Shown here: piece by piece, positions 13,101-24,300 of the stretch
Layout: the number at the start of each line of letters is the position of its first letter
Position numbering within the stretch: the stretch's first letter is position 1
DNA from: Gymnorhina tibicen
Taxonomy: Eukaryota; Chordata; Aves; Passeriformes; Artamidae
Assembly (NCBI GenBank): GCA_013399875.1
Contig: VXAZ01001750.1
Location: forward strand, 41,898-105,897
Reading direction: 5' to 3'
Length of the DNA stretch: 64,000 nucleotides
Notes under the pieces: generated by a model
Seen by the model: the letters and a program-made list of their open reading frames with translations, nothing else
Databases searched by the model: none
What the model was told of the DNA's origin: nothing
Program-made: the position numbers and the translations under genes

Positions 13101-13309
13101 ATGTTGATCCAGTAGATCCTCACCAGATCCTGGTCCCACAGAGGAAGACCCCGGCGTTCGGTTCCCCGCTGCAGCAGCCAGCAGACTTTCCCCACATGCC
13201 CAGGGAGCCCATGAGGATCAACCAGAACGATGTGGTGAACCCCGATGATCCCCATGCTATGATGGAGGCCAGGAGATACCCAAGCCCCCGCTTCTACATC
13301 ACGAGATAA
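9884..13309 (+). CDS. FGF23: Fibroblast growth factor 23 (three exons, 256 aa)
   Basis: FGF23 is an endocrine FGF secreted mainly by bone cells. It acts through FGFR1 with alpha-Klotho to lower renal phosphate reabsorption and calcitriol synthesis. Coding exons are 9884-10112, 12302-12405 and 12872-13309, all with GT/AG junctions; the 104-base middle exon matches the mammalian gene. Residues 1-27 form a signal peptide with a leucine core and likely cleavage after SLA27. N30-S-S is an N-glycosylation sequon. The beta-trefoil core runs from about 35 to 170 and contains [29 protein letters not shown] and [15 protein letters not shown]; the cysteines in RYLCMD and EDCVF match the conserved core disulfide. 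R182-N-T-R185 followed by S186 is the proprotein-convertase inactivation site. The tail (186-256) is diverged from mammals and lacks cysteines. The start has a strong Kozak context (CCCACCATGG). Total length is close to the human 251 aa. The assignment is very secure. Confidence 0.97.
10955..10987. repeat. Compound (GTT)n(ATT)n microsatellite
   Basis: About five GTT units run directly into about six ATT units inside FGF23 intron 1. Confidence 0.9.
11678..11962 (-). mobile_element. CR1 LINE 3' end
   Basis: Minus-oriented CR1. It starts with a CACAGAATCACAGACTGG tail and continues through CCTGCTCCAGCAGGGCCATC and GGAATATCCCCAGTGAGGAG. It belongs to the same subfamily as the copies at 16495, 32450 and 61500. 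Confidence 0.9.
11975..12262 (+). mobile_element. Diverged CR1-type element
   Basis: Plus-oriented and degraded. It includes GGTTAGTGCCACACTGGAAC, CACCCAGAGAGGTGCTCTCC and a TCACTTCCAGCCAGAGCATC 3' end, which match a more diverged CR1 subfamily 3' UTR. It abuts the minus-oriented copy upstream and ends about 40 bases before FGF23 exon 2. Confidence 0.75.
12302..12405 (+). CDS. FGF23: FGF23 coding exon 2
   Basis: 104 bases between acceptor TTCTGAACAG and donor GTGAGT. It completes the split serine codon and encodes [20 protein letters not shown] followed by [14 protein letters not shown], the central strands of the beta-trefoil. It ends on a codon boundary, and its size equals that of the mammalian exon. 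Confidence 0.96.
12406..12871 (+). other. FGF23: FGF23 intron 2
   Basis: Intron of 466 bases, GTGAGT to a pyrimidine-rich acceptor (TTTTTTCCCCTCAG). Unique sequence; no repeats recognised. Confidence 0.9.
12872..13309 (+). CDS. FGF23: FGF23 coding exon 3 and stop
   Basis: 438 bases including the TAA stop. It begins [12 protein letters not shown] and encodes the last core strands, the RNTR/S cleavage site and the whole C-terminal tail. The tail contains two related segments around DPH (residues 187-198 and 230-242) and ends SPRFYITR. Confidence 0.96.
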   Translation, partial: HYFSQEDCVFNHRTLENGYDVYQSPKHHFLVSLGRVKQAFSPGMNLPPYSQFLSRRNEIPLFRFNTPEPHRNTRSVDVDPVDPHQILVPQRKTPAFGSPLQQPADFPHMPREPMRINQNDVVNPDDPHAMMEARRYPSPRFYITR

Positions 13310-13824
13310 CTGCGGCCCCCACGCTTGCCAGGTGAAGACAGGGGCAAAGGAGCTTTCTGTCACACAGCCTGAATGCCAAAGTGGCCCTTAGAAACCTGGG
13401 AGACATTGGAAAAAATTCCTTAGCTTCAAATCTTGGTTTTGTCAGTAAACTGCCATCTGTAAGTACAAGTTGGATTTTTCCAGCCAGGGCTCTATTGGAA
13501 AGAAGATCCATTTTTGAAAAGAATCCTTTTAGGGTCTGAATCACCTTAAGTTTGCATCAATGAGAAAAACAAAAAAAAAAAAAAAAAAAGAAATCCCTGG
13601 TATGAAATAGGAAACTGATGTTATGTTACTGATGTAAAGACCTGGAGCATCTGAGATTCCAGCAGAGACAGGGAATCTTCTTACTAGCACCATCCTGTCA
13701 AGCACAGCAGACAAACTGCCAGGTGGTGTGTTATTTTATTATATAAAAATTACCATATATGTCATGTATCTGAAGTATCTGAAGGGGTTACAAGGAAGCT
13801 GGAGAGGGGCTCTTCATCAGAAAC

Positions 13825-14090
13825 TGCAGAGACAGGACAAGGGAGAATGGCTTCACACTGACAGGAGTAGGTTTAGGTTGGATATCAGGAAGAAATTCTT
13901 CCCTGTGAGGGTGGGGAGGCCCTGGCACAGGTTGCCCAGAGAGGCTGTGGCTGCCCCAGCCCTGGAAGTGTCCAAGGACAGGCTGGATGGGGCTCTGAGC
14001 AACTTGGGATAGTGAAAGGTGTCCCTGCCCATGGCAGGGGGTGGGAGTGGATGAGCTTTAAGGTCCCTTCCAACCCATCCTGTGATTCTT
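13825..14090 (+). mobile_element. CR1 LINE 3' end
   Basis: Plus-oriented CR1 3' terminus from GACAAGGGAGAATGGCTTC to CCAACCCATCCTGTGATTCT. It includes GGAAGAAATTCTTCCCTGTG and TGCCCATGGCAGGGGGTGGG. It probably inserted in or next to the FGF23 3' UTR. Confidence 0.92.
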
Positions 14091-16044
14091 TGTTTTTAGC
14101 TTTTACGTTGGAGCTTCATCCTCTCTTCACTTGTAAGAGTCAAAGAAAGGCCACTCTGCTGTACTAGGAGCAGCAGACATGGAAAACTGGAGGAACTGAC
14201 AGGACAGCAGGACAGGATTAAAGGGTCCTGCGGAAAAAGAACAATTTCTGACACTGAATCCAAGCTGAGGTTTTCACAAAAAGAGGAGAGTCTCACTCTC
14301 TCTCAAGTGCCTTGCTGTCACAGTTCTTTGTTTACTAAATTCTAGCATCCCAATATGGAAATAAAGATCATTAGTTTTGCATATTTCCAACCTAGAGAGA
14401 AGTATCAGGATTAATAATAATCAAGTGTGTTAAACAGAACAGTTTGTTTTGCATAATAATGAACTCTACGGGGGGAAAATCAAAAAAATTATCTTTTAAA
14501 GGTATCAAACTATTACTATTTAGACTATAATGAAGACTCTCGTCTAATGAGTGAAAATTAGGTTTGTATTTAGAAATGGAATATCCAATTAGCATCCATG
14601 TTTGTATTCAGTTCTGAGCAGGTACCAGATGCTTTATACTTGTAGGAGTGAAATTACTATTAATCAGGAGATCTCCAATGGTGAGAAAACCTTTTCCCTA
14701 GATTGGTTTATGCTTTGGGTAAGTTCACTTTGAAAAAGCTATTTTCATTTTCTGCAGATGAACTCTGAAGAAATCAGGTGCAAGGCACTGATGAGCAGCA
14801 CAAAAATCCAGTGTGGCAGAGACTTGAGAAGAGGTTTTTATTTTGTGAGGGTTTTTTGCATGTCAAGACACAGATTCTTCTGCTCTGTTTAATATTTAGA
14901 GTATTTATCAGCCTGACAACAATTTGAAGTGGTACACTGCTCCTCAGTGTGCTCATAGCAACACACAAAAAACATTAGCTGGGATGCTGTTCTTTTTTCT
15001 TTCTCATGAAGTAGTTCACTGAAGCCACTGGAGTTACATCAGTGCAACAAAATCAAAATAAGACACCCCTGTGCTTCTTGCTTTCATTTATTTTTTTCTG
15101 GATTTAGCACTGCTGACAGCTTTTAAAATAATCTCTTTTTTTTCCCCCCATATATGTATATATACACGATATCTCCTTATCTACCACATCCAACTCATTA
15201 TGTTGGAAAAGTCATAGGTCCTGATTCTGCTCTTAGAATAGTTTTCCTACATGGAGAGTTTCCTAATTAATATAAATACTTAGGAGCACAGGACAAGCCA
15301 AATTATCCAGATTAGTCCAAGAGTTCCATCTCTTGGAATTTGTTTCTCTAAACTCATTGTGGTTTTGATTAATTTCTGTAGGAAAGGAATGATTCTAAGG
15401 AATTAAGGGAATTGCAGGCAGGCAGACAGTTGTGCTTTTTCTTGCTTATTCACAATACAGCAAGACTTTTAAACTTGCTGTCTATACAGTGGAGAGGTGT
15501 GATTTTATTTATGTTCTAGTTTGATGACTTTACTTGATTCCTATACCATTATTCTCTGCTTTTGCTCCTTGAGAACTCTGGACTTCAAGTACACCAGCAA
15601 AGTTTGCATTTTGCATTAATTGTCATAAGCTCCACAGAGCTCCTCTCTAGGACTCTGAGGCAACTATCCTATAACAATTGGAATCATTAAAAGCTCTGTC
15701 CACATTAAATTTTGATGGGAAATGCTGGTGGGGTTAAATCTACAGACCATCTCTATATTCCTACATTAGAACAAAGTAAGTAGGGTTGCTCACTCTGTCA
15801 GTAGCCAGGGGATAAGTAAGCTAAGACTGAATACACGGTGGATTTTCCATCAAAAAACCATATTTGTAACTATAGGCAACTGTATCAAATTTAAAAGAAT
15901 TTATTCTTCAATGGAGATGCTGGCAATCACCAGCTAGTAAGAAAGCATTACTTATTTATGTGGCAATATTTATTTATTTATTTGAGTGGGTCTTAAATCC
16001 CGCAGAATATTTATAAGTATTTATAATAATGTATTATAGAGACT

Positions 16045-16123
16045 ATTTCCTTTTATAAAAGTACCAATAAACTTTTCCAATTGGTCCAATTTCCTTTTAT
16101 AAAAGTACCAATAAACTTTTCCA
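16045..16123. repeat. 35-base direct tandem duplication
   Basis: Two identical 35-base copies at 16045-16079 and 16089-16123, starting ATTTCCTTTTATAAAAGTAC, separated by nine bases (period 44). Perfect identity suggests a recent local duplication. Confidence 0.93.
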
Positions 16124-16494
16124 TTCTCTCCAAATGGTGGATTCTGCATTCTCTGTTCAAGCTCCCCCTTCCAGAAGTACTTGAGTGAACCAATAAATGA
16201 TAGCAGCAATGTCTGAAAATGTTTGTGTGCTGCTGTCCCCTGTGACTTCCAGCCTCACAGGTTTCAGCTTCCTAGGTGTTTCACACACCCCAAATGTAAA
16301 AGTTCTGTGAAAGATGATGAGAAAAACAATGTCTTAGTAGGTCTAGACTGACCATGAAGGGATTTTCACCTCTATTGGGAAACGTCTTTTACAAGCAATG
16401 GAACACCACTGGTCTGTCAGTTCAGTCCTGCTGGGAATTATTTGTGATCCTGGCTCAAAGATCTCGGGATAAAAGATACTTAGGAAATTAAAAG

Positions 16495-16798
16495 CCTCTG
16501 CAGGGAGGGCTCCAAGCAGGGCCCAGGCTCTGCTGCAGGGGGCCCAATAATGGCACAAGAGGAATGGGCAGGATCTGGTCCCAGGAAGTTCCATCTGGGC
16601 AGGAGGCAGAACTTCTGTCCTGTGCAGTGCCCGAGCCCTGAACAGATTGTCCAGAGAGGGTGTGGAGTCTCCTCACTGGGGATATTCCAGAACCATCTGG
16701 ACACAATCCTGTGCCCTGTGCTCTGGGATGGCCCTGCTGGAGCAGGGAGGTGGGACCAGGTGAGCCACTGTCAGGGTCCAGCCTGACCCATTCTGTGA
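16495..16798 (+). mobile_element. CR1 LINE 3' end
   Basis: Plus-oriented CR1 of the subfamily with GGGGATATTCCAGAACCATC and GATGGCCCTGCTGGAGCAGG, ending GACCCATTCTGTGAAG. It is the reverse complement of the subfamily copy in FGF23 intron 1. Confidence 0.9.
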
Positions 16799-17330
16799 AG
16801 ACTCAAGCAGTTGTAAAATTGGAAGTTCATCATTTCCTCCTCTGCATGCTATTCTGCCCCACATAGTTACTGATGATGCCTTCTCACTAATATTTCCACA
16901 TTCCTGTATTTTTATTCAAAGTAATTACAGAAAATTGCCCCCTGAGGGACTTAACTAGCAGCTTTACTCCAGCTCAGTGCTTGACCTTGGACATTACTAT
17001 TTCTATGCCCACTAATTCCTTGCATACCTACTTCACCCTTTTTTTCTCCTAAGCAACATTTATCTTTTCCAGCTGAGCTGATGGTTTCCATTGTGGCATT
17101 AAGCATTCAATTAAAATTCACCTAGATCGTATTTCATTTTTCCCTTGCCTGTACATTAGTTACTTAATCAAAGAACTACCCATTTAGTCTAGTGTGAACT
17201 ACTTACGGTAAAAATTCATTTAATTAGATTCCAGGTTTCATTTACCTCTCTTGTCTGTAATTACTTCCTCCTTCAGAATTTGTTGTATTAACCATTATTT
17301 AAATTTCTTTGGAGAAGTAGAATTAAGTTG

Positions 17331-17422
17331 TGTGATTCTTGGGACTGTCCCGTGCAGGGCCAGGAACTGGACTCAGTGATTCTTGTGGGTCCTTCTAACT
17401 CAGGATATTCCATGATTCTAAA
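17331..17422 (+). mobile_element. Short CR1 3' tail
   Basis: Only the terminal CR1 segment remains: CTGGACTCAGTGATTCTTGT, then TCCTTCTAACTCAGGATATT and CCATGATTCTA. Strongly 5'-truncated and diverged. Confidence 0.75.
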
Positions 17423-20400
17423 ACTAATTTTGCTATTCCTGCCCTTCTGAAATCAAACCTCCTTTTTTACACCTCAGCTTTTAAGTTCAGTAAATTCACT
17501 TTTCAATGGCCAGCTCTTCCAAAATACATTCAGGGCTTACTACAGTCAAGTCTGGTGCACCACCCTGCTCCCATTCAGCTATGGCTGGATGACCCAATTG
17601 GGCATCAGAAGGAAAGAATATTACACTCAGTTATGCCCCCAAAGGAGTTCTGCCTGGACCTCAGGTGCATTCCTTTGGTGACCAGTAACAGCCTGCTCAA
17701 GATTCCTGGTCCCAGTATCCTCCTGTGCCATACCCTCTGTGCCCTCGGGAGCCCTGCTGCCAGCCTCTGGCATTCAGGTAAGTAATCCATTTTCACCCGG
17801 GGTCCCTGCAGCCCAGGAACGCCAGAGCTGTTTGCAGGTGACACCAGAGCTGTCTGTCACACAGGAGAGCCTCCTGAATGGCACTGGAGTCACCACACAC
17901 ACACAGATCTCCCACAGTGGCTCTGCCATACCCATGGATGCCAGGAAAGCAGCTCACAAATCACTGTGCAGTTCATTTGTGCCCATGCAGCTGCCATTTG
18001 CCTGGGATTACAAAGACCCAAAAACCTCAGGCTCCAAAAACCAAAAGCCCTCAAAAGCAGGACACATCTGGGGGAAATCTGACATATTTTAAGTCCAGGC
18101 ATGGATCTGAGGCAGCCAAAAGCTTGGATACAGAATGCATCTGATTTTAATTCTGTTCTAAATGAGGAAAAAAAAAAGAGAAAAAAAGGGAAAAACCTCT
18201 TCCTATTGCAAAAGCAGGGCTACGTCTGGAAAACATTCTTCAACAGAGAACTGTGGGAATAGAGAAAATATCATTGCTTTAGAGGAAGGAAACTGTGGTA
18301 CTACCAGAGCTCTCTGCCCAATGGCTGCTTGAGGAGAGGCAGATCTGTGAGATGATGTTGGTGGAGCCAGCATCCATTGCCACTACTGAATAATCCATCA
18401 AATATTTATGTTCTGTTACTATTCCTAACAGACCCATCCATTGCTGCAGCTCTCCTTTCCCATGATCCCAATAAACTGTACAGATTTACTGTACAAATGC
18501 ACAAGAGTCACTTGACCAAAAAAAGATTTAGTCTCAGTGTCGATGCAAAAACTTAAAAAGAGGAGTATTATACACAGACCTAAAGAAAACAGCTTTTAGA
18601 ATTAGCTTCAGAAGTTTCCAAAATTAGTGACCTTTTAATGCAGAGGGAACCTGACATCTGACGTAACAAAGGAGAAGTAACAAGTGCAACTACTTTAGTG
18701 CAGGCTATAAGCCCACCTAGGCTGTTGTCCTGTCTCCAGCAACATCAAGAGCAGATACTGAGGGAAAAAGTGCATCTGGGCAACTGCACGACACTCGTGA
18801 CTGCTTGTACTGCCTTGCCCACTGGCAGATGTGTTTTACAAAGTCTGAATTGGGAGATTCTGATGCATTTTCACTGAAAAATGTGACTTCATTGAGATAG
18901 GAGCTGTTTAGAAAACCTGAGTGGTTTCACCCTTTGGTATTCTTTCTTGTTAGGCACCACGGTACCATCTGCTTGCCCTGTGTGAGAGTTACAAGAGGAA
19001 AGAATTTGGTAACAATAAGTTAAAGAACAATCACACAGGTTTTTTAGGCTGGGTCTAAATTTTAACAACCTATACATACAAAAAAAGAAGGTAAAGCATA
19101 TTATAGAGGAAAAGTCAAAAATCCCTCTGGGAATAGTGTTACCTAAGCAGTGGCAAAGCATTTAACAAAGAAGTAGATGTTCTCCTAAGTTATGGCATCA
19201 TCAACAAGAACAAAATATTAATTACCTGCTTGAGAGCAGGCAGGAAAAAAAAAGAAGCCTTTTAAGGTGAGAAGCACCCCAATCGCTAGTGTGTTTTGAA
19301 ATATTTGACAAAATGACAGACTTAGGGAGAAAAACGTGCCACATCTCCACTCATCCTCTCACATTTTCAACTCCCTTAGTCTGGCTCCAAGAAGAATTGA
19401 TTGAATGACTGGCAAAATTCAGGACATGGCAATTCCAGGGGAGTTTCAGCTGTTTAAAGCACTGACAGGAGAATTCCCTGCTATGTAAGTGGCCTGCCTG
19501 AAATAAACTGGCACTACCAGGGACAGGCAAATTCAGAATGAACTCCTGCCCCACTTTCCTACCATTAACTCTGTTAGAAATCATAATTAAAGCTTTTCTA
19601 TCTTCACTGGCTATGACCATCAATTTAGTATTGAGGAGCCTTCTAGGAAGATGCATTTCACAAAGAGCTTGAGGAGTCCATGCAGAAGTCCATATTCCCA
19701 TTTTAGCTTCCTGTGAAGACTTATTTCCTTCAGTATATTGAGAAGGAATCATTTTATTACTGAAAAAGAGCTATGGACACTTTAAACAACATCAGCCCTA
19801 AGAGTCTTTTTCGCAGTAAAAGGCCAGCCTGGAGTTTTTCAGGAAGAAAAAAACAAGAAGTTATGAGATCTGAGCAAAGCTTCACAGGGCAATATTAAGA
19901 AAGATTTTTACCTCAAAAGAAATACAGATGAAATGGGAGTTCTATTCAGGAGCCTTTAATTTTTTTATTTCTTTTGAACAGGCTTAAAATATGCAAATGA
20001 AGAAAAAATATGTGAATCTTATAAATAACATAAACCAGATAAACTCACACTGTAACACCACAAATACCCCAGTGGGGAAAGAATGCAGTATTAACACCAA
20101 CAATCAAACTTGCCTCATTCTAGGCAAAAATATTCATAGAATCAAGTGCATGACTGCAGCTGACAGAAGGATTCCAGTCAGGTACAACTCACCTCAGAAA
20201 GAAAATCCCTTTTCCAGAAAAGAGACCATTACTACGTGCACATGAGGTTCCTCATCCTGCTCACAGGTAAAAATAAATACTCTGTTGTTTGTGTACAGTG
20301 CTTTTCAACAGAGATCTTGACAACCTGAACAATTTCTTAGGAAATACTCCTGGCGAGGTAGGTTTATCATCATTCCCACTTTACAAATGGAAAGGAGACT

Positions 20401-20742
20401 TGTCCAGAGTCTCACAGATATTCAGTGTCAGAGTCACATCCCCTGGCTCTGCACCAAACCATTCCCACTGGGCAATGCTCCTTCCTAGGTTCTACTATTG
20501 CATTCAAAAATTTATTTTAAGACATGTATGTTTCATATTACAATATAGCATTTTGTAATAAAACAAGTATACAGTATAGCTCAGCTTTGTGGTACCATTC
20601 CTCTCCCCTCCCCAAACCTTTCACTTGGAGGTAACCAAAATAACTATGGAGTAATGCAAAGGAGTTGTTTGAAATATGTGCTGTAGGAGGAGATATGCAA
20701 GTGACTGGAAGTATCATGTTTCTGAGAACAGAGAATATTTGT

Positions 20743-20748
20743 TTTATT
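20743..20748 (-). terminator. TIGAR: Candidate TIGAR polyadenylation signal
   Basis: AATAAA on the minus strand, about 190 bases past the TIGAR stop codon. A second AATAAA lies at 20511-20516. Which one is used cannot be decided from sequence, and distal sites are also possible because mammalian TIGAR has a long 3' UTR. Confidence 0.45.
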
Positions 20749-20938
20749 TTGCTACTGCCAACTTATACTGGGCACTAGGAACATGCAAATTGTGTTTTTT
20801 AAGATGGCAAGCAGTTGCATGTCTCCCTTTTTGCAGTTTAGTGTCAGCAATTCCAGTCAATCCCAGTAATTACTACAGATACTTTTCCCAAGCTTAGCAA
20901 AATGGTGATCTAAACCCACTTTCCCCCTACAGAGATTC

Positions 20939-21397
20939 TTAGAACACTTTTGAAGCTACACATTCAGCTCCCACATCCACTAAATGAGAGTCTTGGTTAA
21001 GACAGACACACGTGATTTCGGGTTTTAACAAATTCCCATTTCCAAGTTTTATAATGAAATGACTGACTCCTGTATTGGGACTGACAGAAGACAGCTGGGA
21101 CTTGCTTAAATTTGCTGGTAAGGTACAGTTGAGATCTGAAACAAAATAGCCAATCCAGTTCCTCATGTAGGCTCCATGACTCACCACCAAAATATTGGCA
21201 TCTAATACCATGGAAGATCCACCGCCCTCAGAGCTCGGCTCCGCCTCACTGCAGTGGTTTGTCCAAGGGAAAACAAACTGTTCTCCAGATGTTCCTGAGC
21301 TCCTGCCTGGTGCACCAGGCTTGCTGTGCTCCTTCTGCTCCAAATCAACAGCCAGCTGGCACAGGAATTCAAAAAAATCCCTCGCACGCTCTCTCAC
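20939..21397 (-). CDS. TIGAR: TIGAR coding exon 6 and stop
   Basis: 459 bases including the stop. Acceptor CCCTGTAG precedes GTGAGAGAGCG, so the exon starts with valine ([15 protein letters not shown]), not with an initiator codon. It carries the catalytic [10 protein letters not shown] segment and [14 protein letters not shown]. Confidence 0.95.
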   Translation of the reverse strand: MRERARDFFEFLCQLAVDLEQKEHSKPGAPGRSSGTSGEQFVFPWTNHCSEAEPSSEGGGSSMVLDANILVVSHGAYMRNWIGYFVSDLNCTLPANLSKSQLSSVSPNTGVSHFIIKLGNGNLLKPEITCVCLNQDSHLVDVGAECVASKVF

Positions 21398-24300
21398 CTA
21401 CAGGGAAAGGCCAGAAGGGAACATTGTGAAGAATGAAGAGATCATTGTGAAGCAAGCACAGATTTTGCCTTTCAGAAACCTGACATGTAACTACTTCAGT
21501 TAAAAGACAAAGATTTCTCACAGACAAGGCTCAGAAGCCAGTGTAAGTTACTGACTGCTGTGCAAACTCCTCTGCCCTCCAGAGAGCAATTGCTGTCATC
21601 CTTCTGTGAAGCCAGAGCTTCATGAGAAGTCTGTCTCAAAACCAGTATTTTAGTTACAAAGAGATTCCCCACTTGGCAGCCACTGTTATCAGACCAAGCA
21701 GTGTTTTTTAGCTTAGAAAATATCTCTGGTTGGGCTGAGCTCTCAGTAGGAAGCTCCCAATAGCTGCAACTGCACTGATAAAAAAGCCGAGAAAGCAGGT
21801 CAGATATAAATAAATAAATAAATAAATACCATACTTCATCCAGTGTTTCTCCTCCAGAAGGTGTAAATGAAGGACATTGCTCTCCAGCATCCTTTGCCAT
21901 AGCTTTGAGGTCAGCCAAAGGCCTTCCTTCTGCAACACCGTATTTCTGTAAGGGAAAAAGGGGGTTTGGCAGGATGTGTCAGGCCTCCTGTGCCCCTTCC
22001 AGAGGGTGCAAACAGCTCTTCACAGCTTTGTTTTCTTGGATTCTCTAGGCTTAGCTACCTTTTACATTTTATCCCAGTTTTGGGCGAGGAAGTATCTTTA
22101 CACATATCCTTTTAAACAGCAGATATAGATATAGATATAGATATAGATATAGATAGATATAGATATAGATATAGATACAGATATAGATATAGATATAGAT
22201 ACATGCTGGATAGACAAATACATTAAGAGCTGCATCTCATTTAAAGCACGGACATCCACAACATGACCTTCAGCCTGATCTTTGCCTGGAGATTTTTTCC
22301 TCCACTGACACTCATCCCCAGCATACAAAATTCAAGTGTCTTTGTGACTGAGGTCACAGTGCAAGTGCTTCTGTATGTAGCCCTGCACATGAGGATAAAC
22401 TCCATTTACTTTTTGCTTGCAGAAAGGCTACAGGGAATTATTTTCCACATGTAAGAAACCAGTATTTTCTCTAAAGGCCTGTGAAGTCTCCACAAGAGAG
22501 GATGGATCCATTTTCAATGCAGAATTTTTGAAAAAGACATAAAAAAACCGGAAACAAAACCACACAAGTACCCTCCTGATTAAAAGTAAATAATAAGGTC
22601 TTGCTGATTTCAGGGGAAGAACTGGAATTTCTGAGAGAAAAAAGATTCAAACAGGAAATGCTATAATCACATGCTGCTCCTTACACACTAAATCTTACCT
22701 TATTTAAATCCTTAAAGCATCCTAGTTACAACGGTCATCATTACATTTTGGCTCTGCTTCACCATTCTGCAAACAATTTATTGTCCCTGATGTGAATACT
22801 TCAGTTTTCAGTGATTAAAAATACATCAAATAGTGTCTCCACTGTTAAGTCTACCATTCAATAAGCCAAGATACCCATCAGCAGTAAGTTACATTTTCAA
22901 ATTGTTCAATATTTGACAACAAATTCTTTTGGCACTTACTCTCTCTCGCAGTCTTGCATCGTACTTGATTTCCAAATCTTTGCAAAACCTGTTTTTCCCT
23001 AGAATGGCAGCAGCAGTCTAAAAAGTGAATATACAGTCACATCAACAGGACAGAACATACACACACCACCTTACACCACCACAGCCAAGGTGAATCCCAC
23101 CAGCAGCATCCAACAACCCAGACCAACAAACAGAAAGCTTTTCAGCTACCAGTCTGTCAGAACTGGATAGATGGCCCAGGCCAGGCCATAAAAATACAAA
23201 AGCTGCAATCTTCTGGCAGTTCCTTCCCAGTGCAAAGTCCAGAACAGCTGAAGACACAGCACCCATGAGAGGTGGGCAGCAGGGTTTACTGGGATAAGAG
23301 CCACAGGTTCTCTTGAGTAGAACACAGAACAATCATGTTCACACATTCTTTACGTGTAGTACATGGGCCAGACTCACAGATGTCTTCCCCAAAACCGCTC
23401 AGTTAATCCAACTGAAAAAACATCTGACACCTATCTGGCTGCCACAGCCAATCCTTAGGGCTGGAAGGGACCTCTGGAGATCACCCAGTCCACACCTCTG
23501 CCAAGGCTGGGTCACCTGGAGCAGGTGACACAGGAGCGTGTCCAGGCGGGTTTGGAATGTCTCCAGAGGGAGACTCCACGCCCTCCCTGGGCAGCTGTTC
23601 CAGGGCTGCCACCCTCAGTGTACAGAAAATCTTCCTCATGTTGAGGTGGAACTTTTTGTGCTTTGTCTGTGTCCATTGCTCCTCATCCTGTCACTGGGCA
23701 CCACTGGAAAGAGCCTGGTACCATCCTCTGACACCCCTTGGAGATATTTGCATGCATTAAGAAGATCCCCTCTCAGTCTTCTTGAGACTAACCAGGCCCA
23801 GCTCCCACAGTCCCTCCTCATAAGAAAGATGCTCCAGACCCCTCATCATCTCTGTGGCCTCCACTGGGTCCTCTCTGGTAGCTCCTTGTCTTTCTTGGGA
23901 ACCAGAGGACGGCAGACCTGCTCCTGGTTCTTACATGCACCCAAGCGTGAAGTCTGCACTGGCTTCACAGTCAGTTTGGGCTGTGCAAACATCCACACCC
24001 AATGAATCTGACATTTAAAGAACTCATTTTGAAAATGCTCCTTGGATTCTGGCACAAATAAGCAGCCTAGTTGTACTATTGGCACATTTAACATATTGCT
24101 TAGGACAAATGTGATGTTGGAACTTTAACCTCCTGTCAAAGAACAATGTAGAAATAAAGATAGGGTTGAATCCACTTCCTTGTGTATATGCACAGCACAG
24201 TTATTTGTATGATTATATGCACGAATTTCCTCTTTTGCAACAGATCTTGTACATTCCTCTCATACTCCAGCTGTGAAGTGACAGTGTAGTAACATGCCCT

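Larger units (their letters stand above)
13310..20724. other. FGF23 3' region and convergent FGF23-TIGAR spacer
   Basis: No coding exons recognised. The first kilobase is presumably FGF23 3' UTR: there is an A-tract at 13567-13588, and the first AATAAA found is at 14360-14365, beyond a CR1 insertion, so the true polyadenylation site is unclear. The rest is AT-rich unique DNA with CR1 pieces at 13825-14090, 16495-16798 and 17331-17422 and a 35-base tandem duplication at 16045-16123. An A-rich patch lies near 18168-18192. The TIGAR transcript may extend into the right side of this spacer. Confidence 0.7.

Noticed and set aside
14360..14365. AATAAA as the FGF23 polyadenylation signal.
   Set aside because: It lies 1 kb past the stop and beyond a CR1 insertion; without transcript data it cannot be preferred over non-canonical signals nearer the stop.
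21398..21918. Open frame reading through TIGAR exon 5 into intron 5.
   Set aside because: It crosses the GTATGG donor into the TTTA microsatellite; the true continuation is exon 6 at 21397.
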